Source: Micromonospora chaiyaphumensis (lineage in GTDB: Bacteria > Actinomycetota > Actinomycetes > Mycobacteriales > Micromonosporaceae). From it: 64,000 bases of DNA. Location: NCBI RefSeq assembly GCF_900091435.1, contig NZ_FMCS01000004.1:124001-188000 (forward strand), in the 5' to 3' direction. The notes under the pieces are model-generated. The model was not told the origin of the DNA. It did no database searches and saw only the letters and a program-made list of their open reading frames with translations. Numbering within the stretch: the first letter of the stretch is position 1; each line of letters begins with the position of its first letter. The translations under genes and the position numbers were made by a program. Shown here piece after piece: positions 1 through 8,266 of the stretch.

Positions 1-1415
1 AGGCCGAGGTTGCCGCCCTTCTCGGCGTCGAACTGCGCGGGCAGGCCCCGGCCGTTGTCGGCGACCGAGACGTGCAACTGCTTGCGGAACCGGTGCGCGG
101 TGACCACCACGGCGGGCTCCGGCACGCCCTCGGGGCCGGGCGCGCCCTCCTCGCCGGCCGGCGGGAAGCCGTGCTCGACGGCGTTGAGCAGCAGCTCGTT
201 GAGGACCATCACGAGCGAGGTGGCGATCTCGGCCGGTAGCACGCCGAAGGTGCCCTGGCGGCGCATGCCGACGGTCACCTCGGTGGCCGCCACCTCGGTG
301 GCCGCGCTGGCCACCCGGTCGACGATGCCGTCGAACTCGACCGCCTCGTCGCTGGACATGGAGAGCGTCTCGTGGACCAGGGCGATGGAGGCGACCCGGC
401 GTACCGACTCCTCCAGGGCGACCCGGGCCTCGGGCATGGCCACCCGGCGGGCCTGGAGGCGGAGCAGCGCGGCCACGGTCTGGAGGTTGTTCTTCACCCG
501 GTGGTGGATCTCCCGGATGGTGGCGTCCTTGGTGATCAGGGCCCGGTCGCGGCGGCGTACCTCGGTGATGTCGCGGACCAGCACCAGCGCGCCGATCGGC
601 ACGCCCGCGGGCATGAGCGGCAACGCCCGGGTGAGCATGGTGGCGCCCCGGGCGTCGATCTCCCGCCGGGGCGGGGCGTCGCCGCGCAACGCGGCGAGCA
701 CGGCGTTAGCCGCGTCGGTGCCTTCGAGCGGGTCGCCGGCGAGCCGGCTGTGCAGCTTGGCCAGGTCCTCCCCCACGAGGTGGGAGGCGTAGCCCAACCG
801 GCGGTACGCGGACTGGGCGTTGGGGCTGGCGTAGGTGACCTTGCCGTTGGCGTCCAGCCGGACCAGGCCGTCGCCGACCCGGGGCGCCGAGGTGGTCTCG
901 CCCGGGTGCCGGGGCGGCGGGAAGGTGCCGTCGGCGATCATCTGCGCCAGGTCGTCGGCGGTGGTCAGGTAGTTGAGTTCGAGCTGGCTGGGCGTGCGCG
1001 CGGTGGAGAGGTTGGTGTCCCGCCCGACCACCGCCACGACCTCGCCGGACTCCCCGTCGGCGGTGCGCAGCCGCACCGGGATGGCCTCGTGCCGGGCGGG
1101 CACGTCGCCGTACCAGACCGGGTCGCCCTCCCGCCAGATGCGGCCCTGCCGGTGGGCGACCTCCAGGTGCGCCACCTCGGGCCCGCCGACGATCCGGCCG
1201 ACCTGGTCGTCGAGGTACGCGGTCGGCGCGGTCGTCGGGCGGACCTGGGCCACGCAGAGGAACGTGCCGTCGCCGTCGACCGGCACCCAGAGCAGCAGGT
1301 CGGCGAAGGACAGGTCGGAGAGGAGCTGCCAGTCGCCGGCGATCCGGTGCAGGTGGTCGATGTCGGCCGGCCGGAGCGCGGTGTGCTCCTCGGCGAGGTC
1401 ACGGAGGGTGGACAC
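1..1415 (-). CDS. pdtaS: PdtaS-type sensor histidine kinase (C-terminus cut by window edge)
   Basis: Cytosolic sensor kinase of the HisKA_2 class, the family that phosphorylates ANTAR-type response regulators. The start is taken as the GTG at 1415 (protein begins MSTLRDLAEEHTALRP). Residues about 1-145 look like the GAF-like input domain, about 150-270 a PAS domain (LVRLDANGKVTYASPNA region), and the phospho-acceptor motif EIHHRVKNN places the histidines at about 304-305. An N-box (LNELLLNAVEH) and the first G-box residues (DNGRGLP) follow before the edge. No ANTAR regulator is visible here; in mycobacteria pdtaR also lies apart. The gene starts 25 bp after the SIS-domain gene on the same strand and could share its transcript. 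Confidence 0.9.
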   Translation of the reverse strand, partial: MSTLRDLAEEHTALRPADIDHLHRIAGDWQLLSDLSFADLLLWVPVDGDGTFLCVAQVRPTTAPTAYLDDQVGRIVGGPEVAHLEVAHRQGRIWREGDPVWYGDVPARHEAIPVRLRTADGESGEVVAVVGRDTNLSTARTPSQLELNYLTTADDLAQMIADGTFPPPRHPGETTSAPRVGDGLVRLDANGKVTYASPNAQSAYRRLGYASHLVGEDLAKLHSRLAGDPLEGTDAANAVLAALRGDAPPRREIDARGATMLTRALPLMPAGVPIGALVLVRDITEVRRRDRALITKDATIREIHHRVKNNLQTVAALLRLQARRVAMPEARVALEESVRRVASIALVHETLSMSSDEAVEFDGIVDRVASAATEVAATEVTVGMRRQGTFGVLPAEIATSLVMVLNELLLNAVEHGFPPAGEEGAPGPEGVPEPAVVVTAHRFRKQLHVSVADNGRGLPAQFDAEKGGNLG

Positions 1416-1440
1416 GCTGAACAGCGTGCCACGCCGGGCC

Positions 1441-2493
1441 TCACATCGTCGCCGTGACCTTCTTCAACCCGCGCGGGGCGTCCGGGTCCTCGCCCCGGGC
1501 CAGGGCCAGAGCCAGGGCGAGCCGCTGCAGCGGCAGGATGTCGAGCAGCGGCGCGTACCGCTCGTCGACCTCGGGCACGGCCATCCGGGCGGTCGCCTCG
1601 ACGTCGGCGGAGCCGACCACCACGACGTCGGCGCGGCGCTCGCCGAGCCGGGGCAGCACCTCACGCATCGACCGCCCGCCGGGGCCGGAGCCGACCACGG
1701 CGAGCACCGGCACGTCCGGATCGGTCATGGCGAGCGGGCCGTGCAGCAGGTCGGCGCCGGAGAAGGCGAGCGCCGGCAGGTAGGAGGTCTCCATGAGCTT
1801 CAGCGCCGCCTCGCGGGCCGTCGGGTACGCGTAGCCCCGGCCGGTGGTGACGAGCTGGGCGGCGAACCGGTAGCGCGGGGCGAGCTGCGCCGGGGTGGCG
1901 TCGGACAGGGTGCGCTCGGCCAGCTCGGGCAGGCGGGCCAGGCAGGCCCGCTCCTCGGCGGGGAGCACGCCGTCGCCGGCGCGTACGCCTTCGATGAGCA
2001 TGAGCAGCGCGAGCAGCTCGGCGGTGTAGGTCTTGGTGGCGGCGACGGCCCGCTCGTGCCCGGCGGCGATGTCGACGCTCAGCTCGGCGGTGTCCACCAG
2101 CCGCGACTCGGGGTTGTTGGTCACGGCCAGGGTGAGCGCGCCGGAGTCCCGGGCCACCCGCAGCACCTCGGCCAGGTCGGGCGAGCCGCCGCTCTGGCTG
2201 ACCCCGACCACGAGGGCCTCGGAGAGGTCCGGCCGGGCGCCGAAGACGGTGACGGCGCTGGGCGAGGCGAGCCCGGCGGGCAGGCCGAGCCGGATCTCGG
2301 TGAGGTAGGCCGCGTAGAGCGCCGCGTGGTCGGAGGTGCCCCGGGCCGTGAAGACCACGTGGCGGGGCCGACGCTCGGCGATCACCGCCGCGACCCGGGC
2401 GATCGCCCCGGCGTGCTCGGCGGAGAGCAGGCGGTCGTAGCCGGCCGGCTGCTCGTCGATGTCGGCGGCCATCCCGGCCCCTGGACGCGTCAC
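1441..2493 (-). CDS. SIS-domain sugar isomerase (GlmS isomerase-like / AgaS-like)
   Basis: 350 aa with two SIS folds, like the isomerase half of glucosamine-6-phosphate synthase but without the N-terminal glutaminase domain. Phosphosugar-binding signatures are seen in SIS1 (TARGTSDHAAL, then VGVSQSGGSPDLAE) and SIS2 (VTTGRGYAYPTAREAALKLME, then GPLAM). The family handles aminosugar phosphates, as deaminase/isomerase or regulator; the exact substrate cannot be read here. The GTG start at 2493 is chosen because GGAGGGGG lies about 8 nt upstream; an internal ATG at residue 8 is an alternative. It lies directly upstream of the histidine kinase. Confidence 0.85.
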   Translation of the reverse strand: MTRPGAGMAADIDEQPAGYDRLLSAEHAGAIARVAAVIAERRPRHVVFTARGTSDHAALYAAYLTEIRLGLPAGLASPSAVTVFGARPDLSEALVVGVSQSGGSPDLAEVLRVARDSGALTLAVTNNPESRLVDTAELSVDIAAGHERAVAATKTYTAELLALLMLIEGVRAGDGVLPAEERACLARLPELAERTLSDATPAQLAPRYRFAAQLVTTGRGYAYPTAREAALKLMETSYLPALAFSGADLLHGPLAMTDPDVPVLAVVGSGPGGRSMREVLPRLGERRADVVVVGSADVEATARMAVPEVDERYAPLLDILPLQRLALALALARGEDPDAPRGLKKVTATM

Positions 2494-2656
2494 GGAAGAC
2501 CCCCTCCTGCGCGGTTGCCGCGCGTTCGGTGCTCAGTCTTGCACGTTTCAGCCACACCGAGCAACGGAACGAACAGGAGTGCGCAGTGGATCACCATCCG
2601 GTCGCATGATCCCCTAGGCTTGCCCGGCTGGCGGACCGACCACCCGAGAGGACGAC

Positions 2657-4474
2657 GTGCCCGAGGACGACCCCGCGCTCTCGGCGGAGGAGGAGCTCGC
2701 GCTGGCCCGGCTGGCGCTGGCCGAGGGGGACCTCCGGCACGCCGCCGGCCACGTGGCCGCCGCCCTCGTCCAGGCTCCCACGCTGCCCGAGGTGCACGAG
2801 ACGCTGGCCCGGATCGCCGCGGCCAGCGGCGGCGACCTGGACCTCTTCCCGCTCGGCCACCACGCCTTCGTCGGCGCGGTGGTGGCCCGCGCCCACCTGC
2901 TCGCCGCCGCCGGCCGGCCCGCCGAGGGGCTCGACCTGCTGGCCGCGGCCACCGGTTACGCCCCCGGCGCCGAGTGGGCCGCCGTGCCCTGGGTGACCGC
3001 GCCCGACCTGCCCGAACGGCTCGACCCCGAGCGCACCGCCCGGATCCTCATGCAGGTGTGCGCGACCGCGCCCGACCCGGTCCCGCGCCGGCTGCGCGAC
3101 CCGCTGCGCCCGTACCTCGCCCTGGCCCGCAACGCGGTCACCGTGCATCCGGCCCATCCGCTGCTGCTGGGCGCGGCGTCCGCGCTGGCCCGGCGCCTCG
3201 GCGAGGTCGCCCTCGCCGTCACCTGGGCCTCCCGCGGGGTACGCGCACAGCCCACCAAACTCGGCGAGGTGTGGCTCGGGTACGCGTACCGGAGCGCCGG
3301 CCGGACCCGGGACGCGCTCGCCGCGCTGGAACGGGCGGTCGCCCTCGACCCCGACGACCTGGCGGTCTATGCCGACATCGCCGGCACGCTGGCCGACAAC
3401 GGCCGGCTCGACGACGCGCTGGGCTGGATCGACCGGGCCCTGGCCAAGGACCCGACCTTCGACTGTGCCGTGCACACCGCCCACCGGCTGCGCTTCCAGC
3501 GCGACGGGGACGTGGCGCACCTCGTGGCCCTCGCCGACTTCGTCCGGGACCACCCCGACGACACCCACGAGCACGGCGACCTGGCCGAGTGCTGCCGGGG
3601 CCGCCCCTGGCTCGGCCAGGTGACCCCGGCCGGCGGGCCGGTGCTGGACGCGCTGCGGCAGGCGCTCGCCGCCGACGCCCCGGTCGCCGTGCGCCTCGAC
3701 GCGCTCGAACCGCCGAGCGCCATGCGGACGGCGGCGGCGGCCGCGCCGGGGCTGGCCGTCGAGGTGACCGCGGTGGCCGACCCGGATCCGCGCGAACCCC
3801 GCCGCGCCACCACCCGCCAGCTCTGGCGGTACGACGGCACGGTGGCCGCGCCCACCCTGCCGACCCCCTCGACCGAGGCGGCGGACCGGATCCGGCAGCT
3901 CGCCCACCCGGCCTGGCCGCACCCTCCGGCCGCGTACGACGCCGCGGTGGGACTGGCCACCCTGGACCTCGCCGACCTGCTCGGCCTGCTGGTGCACCCG
4001 CCGGCCGCGCCGGCCACCGCCCTGGGGCGGGTGCTCGCCGGCCAGGACCCGTCGCTCTGGGTGCGCTGCGTGCAGGTCTGGGCCTGCCTCGGCCTGCTGC
4101 ACCACCGCACCGACGAGCCGTGGGCGGAGTCCACCCGGCGGCGGGTGCTGCTGGAACTGCTCTGGGGCGTGGAGGACTGGATCACCGAGGCGGCGCTGTT
4201 CGCCCTGGTCACCGCCGCCTGGGTGGACCCCGCCGTACGCGCCGACGTGGCCCGGGTGGTGGCCGAGCGGCTCGCCGACGTGGCGGCCGTGGCCCGCGAG
4301 CGCCGGGTGCCGATCGCGGTGTCGCTGGCCCACCTGGCGCTGGCCACCCCGGACCTCGACCCGGCCACCCGCGCCCTGGCCGACACCCTGGTCACCGGCC
4401 CGGCCCCGGCCACCCGGCGCCGGCCCCTCCGCCGCCTCTGGCACCGCCTCACCACGCTCCTCCGCCACCGCTGA
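2657..4474 (+). CDS. TPR-repeat protein, function unknown
   Basis: 605 aa, cytosolic, almost entirely alpha-helical. Canonical tetratricopeptide units lie at about residues 195-270 (GYAYRSAGRTRDALAALERA and YADIAGTLADNGRLDDALGW), with degenerate helical repeats on both sides. The C-terminal third is Ala/Leu-rich helix ending in a basic tail. TPRs are protein-interaction scaffolds and no catalytic motif is seen. The GTG start at 2657 follows the purine-rich stretch GAGAGGACGAC. It is divergent from the SIS gene (about 160 bp apart) and converges on the MFS gene across a hairpin. No closer family is recognised. Confidence 0.75.
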   Translation: MPEDDPALSAEEELALARLALAEGDLRHAAGHVAAALVQAPTLPEVHETLARIAAASGGDLDLFPLGHHAFVGAVVARAHLLAAAGRPAEGLDLLAAATGYAPGAEWAAVPWVTAPDLPERLDPERTARILMQVCATAPDPVPRRLRDPLRPYLALARNAVTVHPAHPLLLGAASALARRLGEVALAVTWASRGVRAQPTKLGEVWLGYAYRSAGRTRDALAALERAVALDPDDLAVYADIAGTLADNGRLDDALGWIDRALAKDPTFDCAVHTAHRLRFQRDGDVAHLVALADFVRDHPDDTHEHGDLAECCRGRPWLGQVTPAGGPVLDALRQALAADAPVAVRLDALEPPSAMRTAAAAAPGLAVEVTAVADPDPREPRRATTRQLWRYDGTVAAPTLPTPSTEAADRIRQLAHPAWPHPPAAYDAAVGLATLDLADLLGLLVHPPAAPATALGRVLAGQDPSLWVRCVQVWACLGLLHHRTDEPWAESTRRRVLLELLWGVEDWITEAALFALVTAAWVDPAVRADVARVVAERLADVAAVARERRVPIAVSLAHLALATPDLDPATRALADTLVTGPAPATRRRPLRRLWHRLTTLLRHR

Positions 4475-4491
4475 CCGCCCGGAGACACGGC

Positions 4492-4529
4492 GCGGCCACG
4501 CCGTACCCGGGAAGGTTCGGCGTGGCCGC
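4492..4529. terminator. bidirectional terminator hairpin
   Basis: Perfect 11-bp inverted repeat, GCGGCCACGCC (4492-4502) and GGCGTGGCCGC (4519-4529), in the 66-bp gap between the convergent TPR and MFS genes. There is no U-tract, as is common in high-GC actinobacteria. Confidence 0.6.
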
Positions 4530-4540
4530 GACGCGATGGG

Positions 4541-6133
4541 TCAGGCGACGGGTGACCTGCCGAGGGCGGCCTCGGCCTGGTCCTCCGGGGTGGCGTCCGC
4601 CGGCGGGGCGTCGTTCGCCGCGCGCAGCGGGACCTCCTTGATGAACCAGGCGAGCACCGGGACCGCCACGGTGAAGAAAACCGCCCAGAAGAAGACGTGC
4701 GAGATGGCGTCGGAGAGCCCGCCGAGTACGACCTCCCGCACCGGACCGGACAGCTCCTTGAGCTTGTCCAGGTTCATGGCGCCGCCCTCGCCGCCGCCCC
4801 CGCCCGCGAAGGCCGGACCGGCGGCGGAGTCGGCGAGCCGGTTCGCGAAGATCGCGCCGAAGAGCGAGACACCGAACGAACCGCCGATCGACCGGAAGAA
4901 GGTGGCCGCGCCGCTCGCCGCGCCCAGGTCCTTCTGCTCCACGCTGTTCTGCGCGATCAGCATCGAGGTCTGCATGAGGAAGCCCATGCCGACGCCGAGC
5001 ACCACCATGTAGAGCGAGGAGACCGTCTTGCTGGTGCCGAGGTCGAGCTGGGTCAGCAGGCCCATGCCGGCGGTCATCACGACGCCGCCGGCGATCGGGA
5101 AGGCCCGGTAGCGCCCGGTCTTGGTGATGGCCCGGCCGACCACCAGCGAGACCACCAGCATGCCGAACATCAGCGGGAGCAGCAGCAGGCCGCTGTTGGT
5201 GGCCGAGGCGCCCTGCACGGTCTGCTGGTAGAGCGGAAGGAAGTTCATGGCGCCGAACATGGCGAAACCGAGCAGGAAGCCGATCACCGAGATGAGGGCG
5301 AAGTTGCGGTTGCTGAACAGGCTCAGCGGCAGGATCGGCTCCGGGGCGCGCCGCTCGACCAGGCCGAAGGCCACCAGGGCGACCAGCGCCAGCGCGGCGA
5401 GGCCGAGGATCTGGGGGGAGGCCCAGTCGTACTCGTTGCCGCCCCACGTGGTGACCAGCACGATCGCGGTGATGCCGATGGAGAGCAGCGCGGCGCCCAG
5501 CCAGTCGATCTTGTGCTCGGTGCGGTACTTCGGCAGGTGCATGGTCGTGGCGAGGACCAGCAGGGCCACGCCGCCGAGCGGCAGGTTGACGTAGAACGCC
5601 CAGCGCCAGGAGAGGTTGTCGGTGATGAAGCCGCCGACCAGCGGGCCGGCCACCATGGCGATGGCCATGATGCCGGCGATCATGCCCTGGTAGCGGCCCC
5701 GCTCGCGGGGCGGCACCAGGTCACCGATGATCGCCATGACGCCGACCATGAGGCCACCGGCGCCGAGGCCCTGGACCGCCCGGAACGCGATCAGCTCGAT
5801 CATCCCGGTGTCGGCCCCGCCGAAGAAGCCGGAGCCGGACATGCCGCAGAGCGCGGAGCCGACCAGGAAGACGACCACCGAGGTCAGGAAGACCGTCTTG
5901 CGGCCGTAGAGGTCACCGAGCTTGCCCCAGATCGGGGTGGAGACCGTGGTGCCCAGCACGTACGCGGTGACCACCCAGGTGAAGTGGTCGGCCCCGCCGA
6001 ACTCGAAGACGATCCGCGGCAGCGCGGTGCTGACGATCATGTTGTCGAGCATCGCGAGCATCATCGCGATCATCAGGCCGAAGAGGACGACGCGGACGTT
6101 CGGCCTCGCCGTCACCTGGGCTGGTTGACTCAT
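4541..6133 (-). CDS. MFS drug exporter, DHA2 family (EmrB/QacA type, 14 TM)
   Basis: 530 aa inner-membrane proton-drug antiporter. The N-terminus VVLFGLMIAMMLAMLDNMIVSTALPRIV is the usual TM1 with the DHA2 D-x-x-I-V-x-x-A-L-P signature; motif A is GKLGDLYGRKTVF and motif C-like glycines occur in GLGAGGLMVG. A glycine-rich insert (FAGGGGGEGGAM) lies in a late loop. The ATG at 6133 follows GGGGGAG, while in-frame codons further upstream read through the operator and are rejected. It is divergent from a TetR gene across two palindromic operators, so it is very likely TetR-repressed and ligand-induced. Its substrate is unknown. Confidence 0.92.
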   Translation of the reverse strand: MSQPAQVTARPNVRVVLFGLMIAMMLAMLDNMIVSTALPRIVFEFGGADHFTWVVTAYVLGTTVSTPIWGKLGDLYGRKTVFLTSVVVFLVGSALCGMSGSGFFGGADTGMIELIAFRAVQGLGAGGLMVGVMAIIGDLVPPRERGRYQGMIAGIMAIAMVAGPLVGGFITDNLSWRWAFYVNLPLGGVALLVLATTMHLPKYRTEHKIDWLGAALLSIGITAIVLVTTWGGNEYDWASPQILGLAALALVALVAFGLVERRAPEPILPLSLFSNRNFALISVIGFLLGFAMFGAMNFLPLYQQTVQGASATNSGLLLLPLMFGMLVVSLVVGRAITKTGRYRAFPIAGGVVMTAGMGLLTQLDLGTSKTVSSLYMVVLGVGMGFLMQTSMLIAQNSVEQKDLGAASGAATFFRSIGGSFGVSLFGAIFANRLADSAAGPAFAGGGGGEGGAMNLDKLKELSGPVREVVLGGLSDAISHVFFWAVFFTVAVPVLAWFIKEVPLRAANDAPPADATPEDQAEAALGRSPVA

Positions 6134-6166
6134 GGGTAAGCTCCCCCGAAGATCTGTGACCAACTT

Positions 6167-6208
6167 ACTTGCCGTCCGGCTAGTTACCTTACTAGCCGGA
6201 CGGTAAGT
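6167..6208. promoter_or_regulatory. twin TetR operator between efflux pump and regulator
   Basis: Two 18-bp units, ACTTGCCGTCCGGCTAGT (6167-6184) and ACTAGCCGGACGGTAAGT (6191-6208), are reverse complements of each other with one mismatch, and each is itself a palindrome of the form ACTnnCCGnnCGGnnAGT. Their start-to-start distance is 24 bp. The site lies between the divergent MFS (start 6133) and TetR (start 6247) genes, so one regulator could control both promoters. Confidence 0.75.
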
Positions 6209-6246
6209 TGGGCACCAGGAACCGTCAAGCGAATTGGGGAACACGG

Positions 6247-6816
6247 GTGAGGGAGAGCACAGGCGGCACGCGGGAGCGCATTCAGGCCGTCGCGCTCGAG
6301 CTCTTCACCGAGCAGGGGTACGAGAAGACCTCGCTCCGGGAGATCGCCGAGCGGCTCGGCGTGACCAAGGCCGCCCTCTACTACCACTTCAAGAGCAAGG
6401 ACGAGATCGTCACCAGCTTCGTCGACGACCGGCTGCGCCGGATGGACGAGCTGATCGAGTGGGCCGGCACGCAGCCGGCCACGCTGGCGACCCGGCGCGC
6501 GCTGATCAGCCGCTACGCGGACGCGATGTTCGCCGGCGAGCTGCCCACGGTCATGCGGTTCTTCGAGCAGAACCAGACGGTGCTCAAGAGCCTCGCCGCC
6601 GGGCAGCAGATGCGCGACCGGATGATGCGGCTCGCGCACGAGCTGAGCCGCGGCGACGACTCCCCCGCCGCCCAGCTGCGCGCCGTGCTGACCCTGTTCG
6701 CCGTGCACAGCAGCTGGTTCGCGGTCCGCACCCCGGGCATCACCGACGAGGAACGCAAGAAGATCGCCCTCGAGGTGGCCGACGAACTGCTCGCCCGCAT
6801 CGCCGACGCCTCCTGA
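6247..6816 (+). CDS. TetR-family transcriptional regulator
   Basis: 189 aa. The N-terminal helix-turn-helix is clear (TSLREIAERLGVTKAALYYHFKS at about residues 28-50), followed by a ligand-binding/dimerisation region ending in a KKIALEVADELLARI helix. The GTG at 6247 is preferred: GGGGAA lies upstream, and the TTG 39 nt further upstream would start inside the operator. Its position, divergent from the DHA2 exporter, predicts repression of the pump and of itself. Confidence 0.92.
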   Translation: MRESTGGTRERIQAVALELFTEQGYEKTSLREIAERLGVTKAALYYHFKSKDEIVTSFVDDRLRRMDELIEWAGTQPATLATRRALISRYADAMFAGELPTVMRFFEQNQTVLKSLAAGQQMRDRMMRLAHELSRGDDSPAAQLRAVLTLFAVHSSWFAVRTPGITDEERKKIALEVADELLARIADAS

Positions 6817-6844
6817 CCGCACCGGCACGGCGGCCGGACCGCGG

Positions 6845-7357
6845 TCAGGCGGGGCGGGTCAGGTCCAGGCGCAGGCCGAGCAGCTCCACGCCCGGCAGCG
6901 GGGTCCAGTCCTTCTCCGGCGCCCGCACGAAGCCCAGCCGCCCGTAGAGCCGCTGCGCCACCGCGGCCATCCCGCTGCGTACGCAGATCACGACGGCCGA
7001 GCAGCCCAGCTCGGTGGCCCGCGCCACGCACGCCCCCACCAGGGCCGCGCCCGCGCCCCGGCCCTGCGCGGCCGGGTCGACCGCGAGCATTCGGAACTCG
7101 GCCTCGCCCGGCCCGGCGAGCTCGGCGTACGGGGTGCCGGGCAGCACGAACGTCACAGCGCCCGCCACCTCGCCGGTGACCTCGTCGACGGCGACCAGCA
7201 CCTCACCGCACTCCGCCCGGGCGGCCACGTCGGCGAGCACCGGCGCGTAGCCGGTCTCGCCCTTGAGCTGCCCGTCGGCCTCGTACGCGGCGACCGTCAG
7301 GCGCGCCACCGCCGGGAAGTCGGCCGGCTCCGCCCGGCGGACGCGCAGCCCGGTCAA
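6845..7357 (-). CDS. GNAT-family N-acetyltransferase
   Basis: 170 aa. The acetyl-CoA-binding GNAT core is visible: motif A FRMLAVDPAAQGRGAGAALV (Q/RxxGxG/A), then CVARATELGCSAVVICV and a C-terminal AQRLYGRLGF. The acceptor is unknown. The best start is a TTG at 7357 whose TTGA overlaps the stop codon of the biotin-carrier gene (4-nt overlap), which suggests translational coupling. Longer in-frame readings upstream run through the carrier gene in another frame and are rejected. Confidence 0.82.
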   Translation of the reverse strand: MTGLRVRRAEPADFPAVARLTVAAYEADGQLKGETGYAPVLADVAARAECGEVLVAVDEVTGEVAGAVTFVLPGTPYAELAGPGEAEFRMLAVDPAAQGRGAGAALVGACVARATELGCSAVVICVRSGMAAVAQRLYGRLGFVRAPEKDWTPLPGVELLGLRLDLTRPA

Positions 7358-7569
7358 CCGATCACCGCGATGAGGTCGCCGTCCTGCACGACGTCGCCCT
7401 CGTTGACCGCGATCTGCTGCACCACGCCGTCGGACTCGGCGATCACCGGGATCTCCATCTTCATCGACTCCAGGATCACCAGGGTGTCCCCCTCGGACAC
7501 GGTGTCCCCGGCCGACGCGACGACCTTCCAGACGTTCGCCACCATCTCGGCGCGGATCTCCTCGGCCAT
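7354..7569 (-). CDS. stand-alone biotin/lipoyl carrier protein
   Basis: 71 aa single biotinyl domain with the biotinylation motif ESMKMEI and acceptor Lys37, flanked by the paired half-domains (GDTVSEGDTLVILESMK and VNEGDVVQDGDLIAVIG). The length and lack of any N-terminal extension match the mycobacterial biotinylated protein TB7.3 (Rv3221c), also found near the sigH anti-sigma gene. Such carriers serve acyl-CoA carboxylases, but no carboxylase gene is visible in this window. The ATG at 7569 has GGAGGG upstream. It is coupled to the GNAT gene and divergent from the bL37 gene. Confidence 0.88.
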   Translation of the reverse strand: MAEEIRAEMVANVWKVVASAGDTVSEGDTLVILESMKMEIPVIAESDGVVQQIAVNEGDVVQDGDLIAVIG

Positions 7570-7794
7570 CTCCGGGCCCTCCCTCTCGACCGGTGTTCCT
7601 GCGAACGGTATCCAATCACGAGCCCGCTCACGCCCCGGCACAGCGCCCCGGCACGCCGGTTCCGCCCCCACCGGTCCCCCGGCACCGCCGTCGGCACTAG
7701 CATCAGCGCGGTCGGCTCCCGTCGCCCGGGAACCGCACGCGACCTCTGCCGCGCTCGCCGCGGCCGGACCGTGACCAGCACAAGGAGGCACAGC
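7570..7794. promoter_or_regulatory. divergent intergenic region, biotin carrier / bL37
   Basis: 225 bp without a gene. A -10-like TAGCAT lies at 7698-7703 for the bL37 direction, without a convincing -35. On the other strand TACCGT (complement of 7605-7610) could serve the carrier gene. No repeat or larger structure is seen. Confidence 0.35.
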
Positions 7795-7869
7795 ATGGCG
7801 AAGAAGGCCCGCAAGAAGAAGGCCCGCAAGAAGAGCAGCGCCAACCACGGCAAGCGCCCCAACTCCTGA
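7795..7869 (+). CDS. 50S ribosomal protein bL37 (24 aa)
   Basis: Tiny, extremely basic protein: it begins MAKKARKKKARKK and ends in SSANHGKRPNS. The ANHGKRPN tail and Lys/Arg body match what I recall of the 24-residue bL37 seen in mycobacterial ribosome structures. It would bind 23S rRNA. An excellent Shine-Dalgarno (AAGGAGG) lies 6 nt before the ATG, and a strong terminator follows 40 nt after the stop, so it is a monocistronic, genuinely expressed gene. The identification is from remembered sequence, not a search. Confidence 0.85.
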   Translation: MAKKARKKKARKKSSANHGKRPNS

Positions 7870-7909
7870 TCCCCGGATCGGAGCGGCGCCGGCCTCCGAG
7901 GGCCGGACG

Positions 7910-7949
7910 CACCGGTGGCCCGGGTCCACACGGACCCGGGCCACCGGTG
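7910..7949. terminator. strong terminator hairpin after bL37
   Basis: Perfect 18-bp inverted repeat (7910-7927 and 7932-7949; arm CACCGGTGGCCCGGGTCC) with a 4-nt ACAC loop, between bL37 (+) and rsrA (-). It probably ends transcription from both sides. Confidence 0.8.
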
Positions 7950-7972
7950 TCTTCAGCTCGTGCCCGCTGCCG

Positions 7973-8266
7973 TCAGTCGGCCAGCTCGCGGGACTCGGTG
8001 GTCTCGAAGACCACCAGCTCGGTCAGGCGGACCCGCAGCCGCTCGCGCAGCTGCTCCGGCGCGGTCTCGTTGCCGCAGCAGCGGGCGACCAGCGCCTTCA
8101 CCTCCTGCTCCAGGCCGTACTCGCGCAGGCAGGGCCCGCACTCCTCCAGGTGCTCCCGGATGAGGACGCGGCGCTCCTCGCCACACTCCAGGTCCAGGTA
8201 GAGGTAGACCTCGGCGAGCACCTCGCGGCAGTCCGTCTCGTGCGGCTCTCCACAGCTCACGGTCAC
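7973..8266 (-). CDS. rsrA: RsrA-type zinc anti-sigma factor (ZAS)
   Basis: 97 aa cytosolic redox-sensing anti-sigma factor. The ZAS motif H-x3-C-x2-C is present (HLEECGPC: His39, Cys43, Cys46), with further cysteines at 5, 13, 28, 63 and 64. In the family zinc is held in reduced cells, and disulfide formation releases SigR. The GTG start overlaps the sigR stop by 4 nt (GTGA), so the two proteins are translationally coupled, as expected for a sigma/anti-sigma pair. Confidence 0.93.
   Translation of the reverse strand: MTVSCGEPHETDCREVLAEVYLYLDLECGEERRVLIREHLEECGPCLREYGLEQEVKALVARCCGNETAPEQLRERLRVRLTELVVFETTESRELAD

Noticed and set aside
973..4641. Plus-strand frame of 1222 codons over the kinase, SIS and TPR genes
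   Set aside because: Translation is low-complexity and overlaps three supported genes.
6208..6246. TTG start for the TetR gene
   Set aside because: It would place coding sequence inside the operator; GTG 6247 has a ribosome-binding site.
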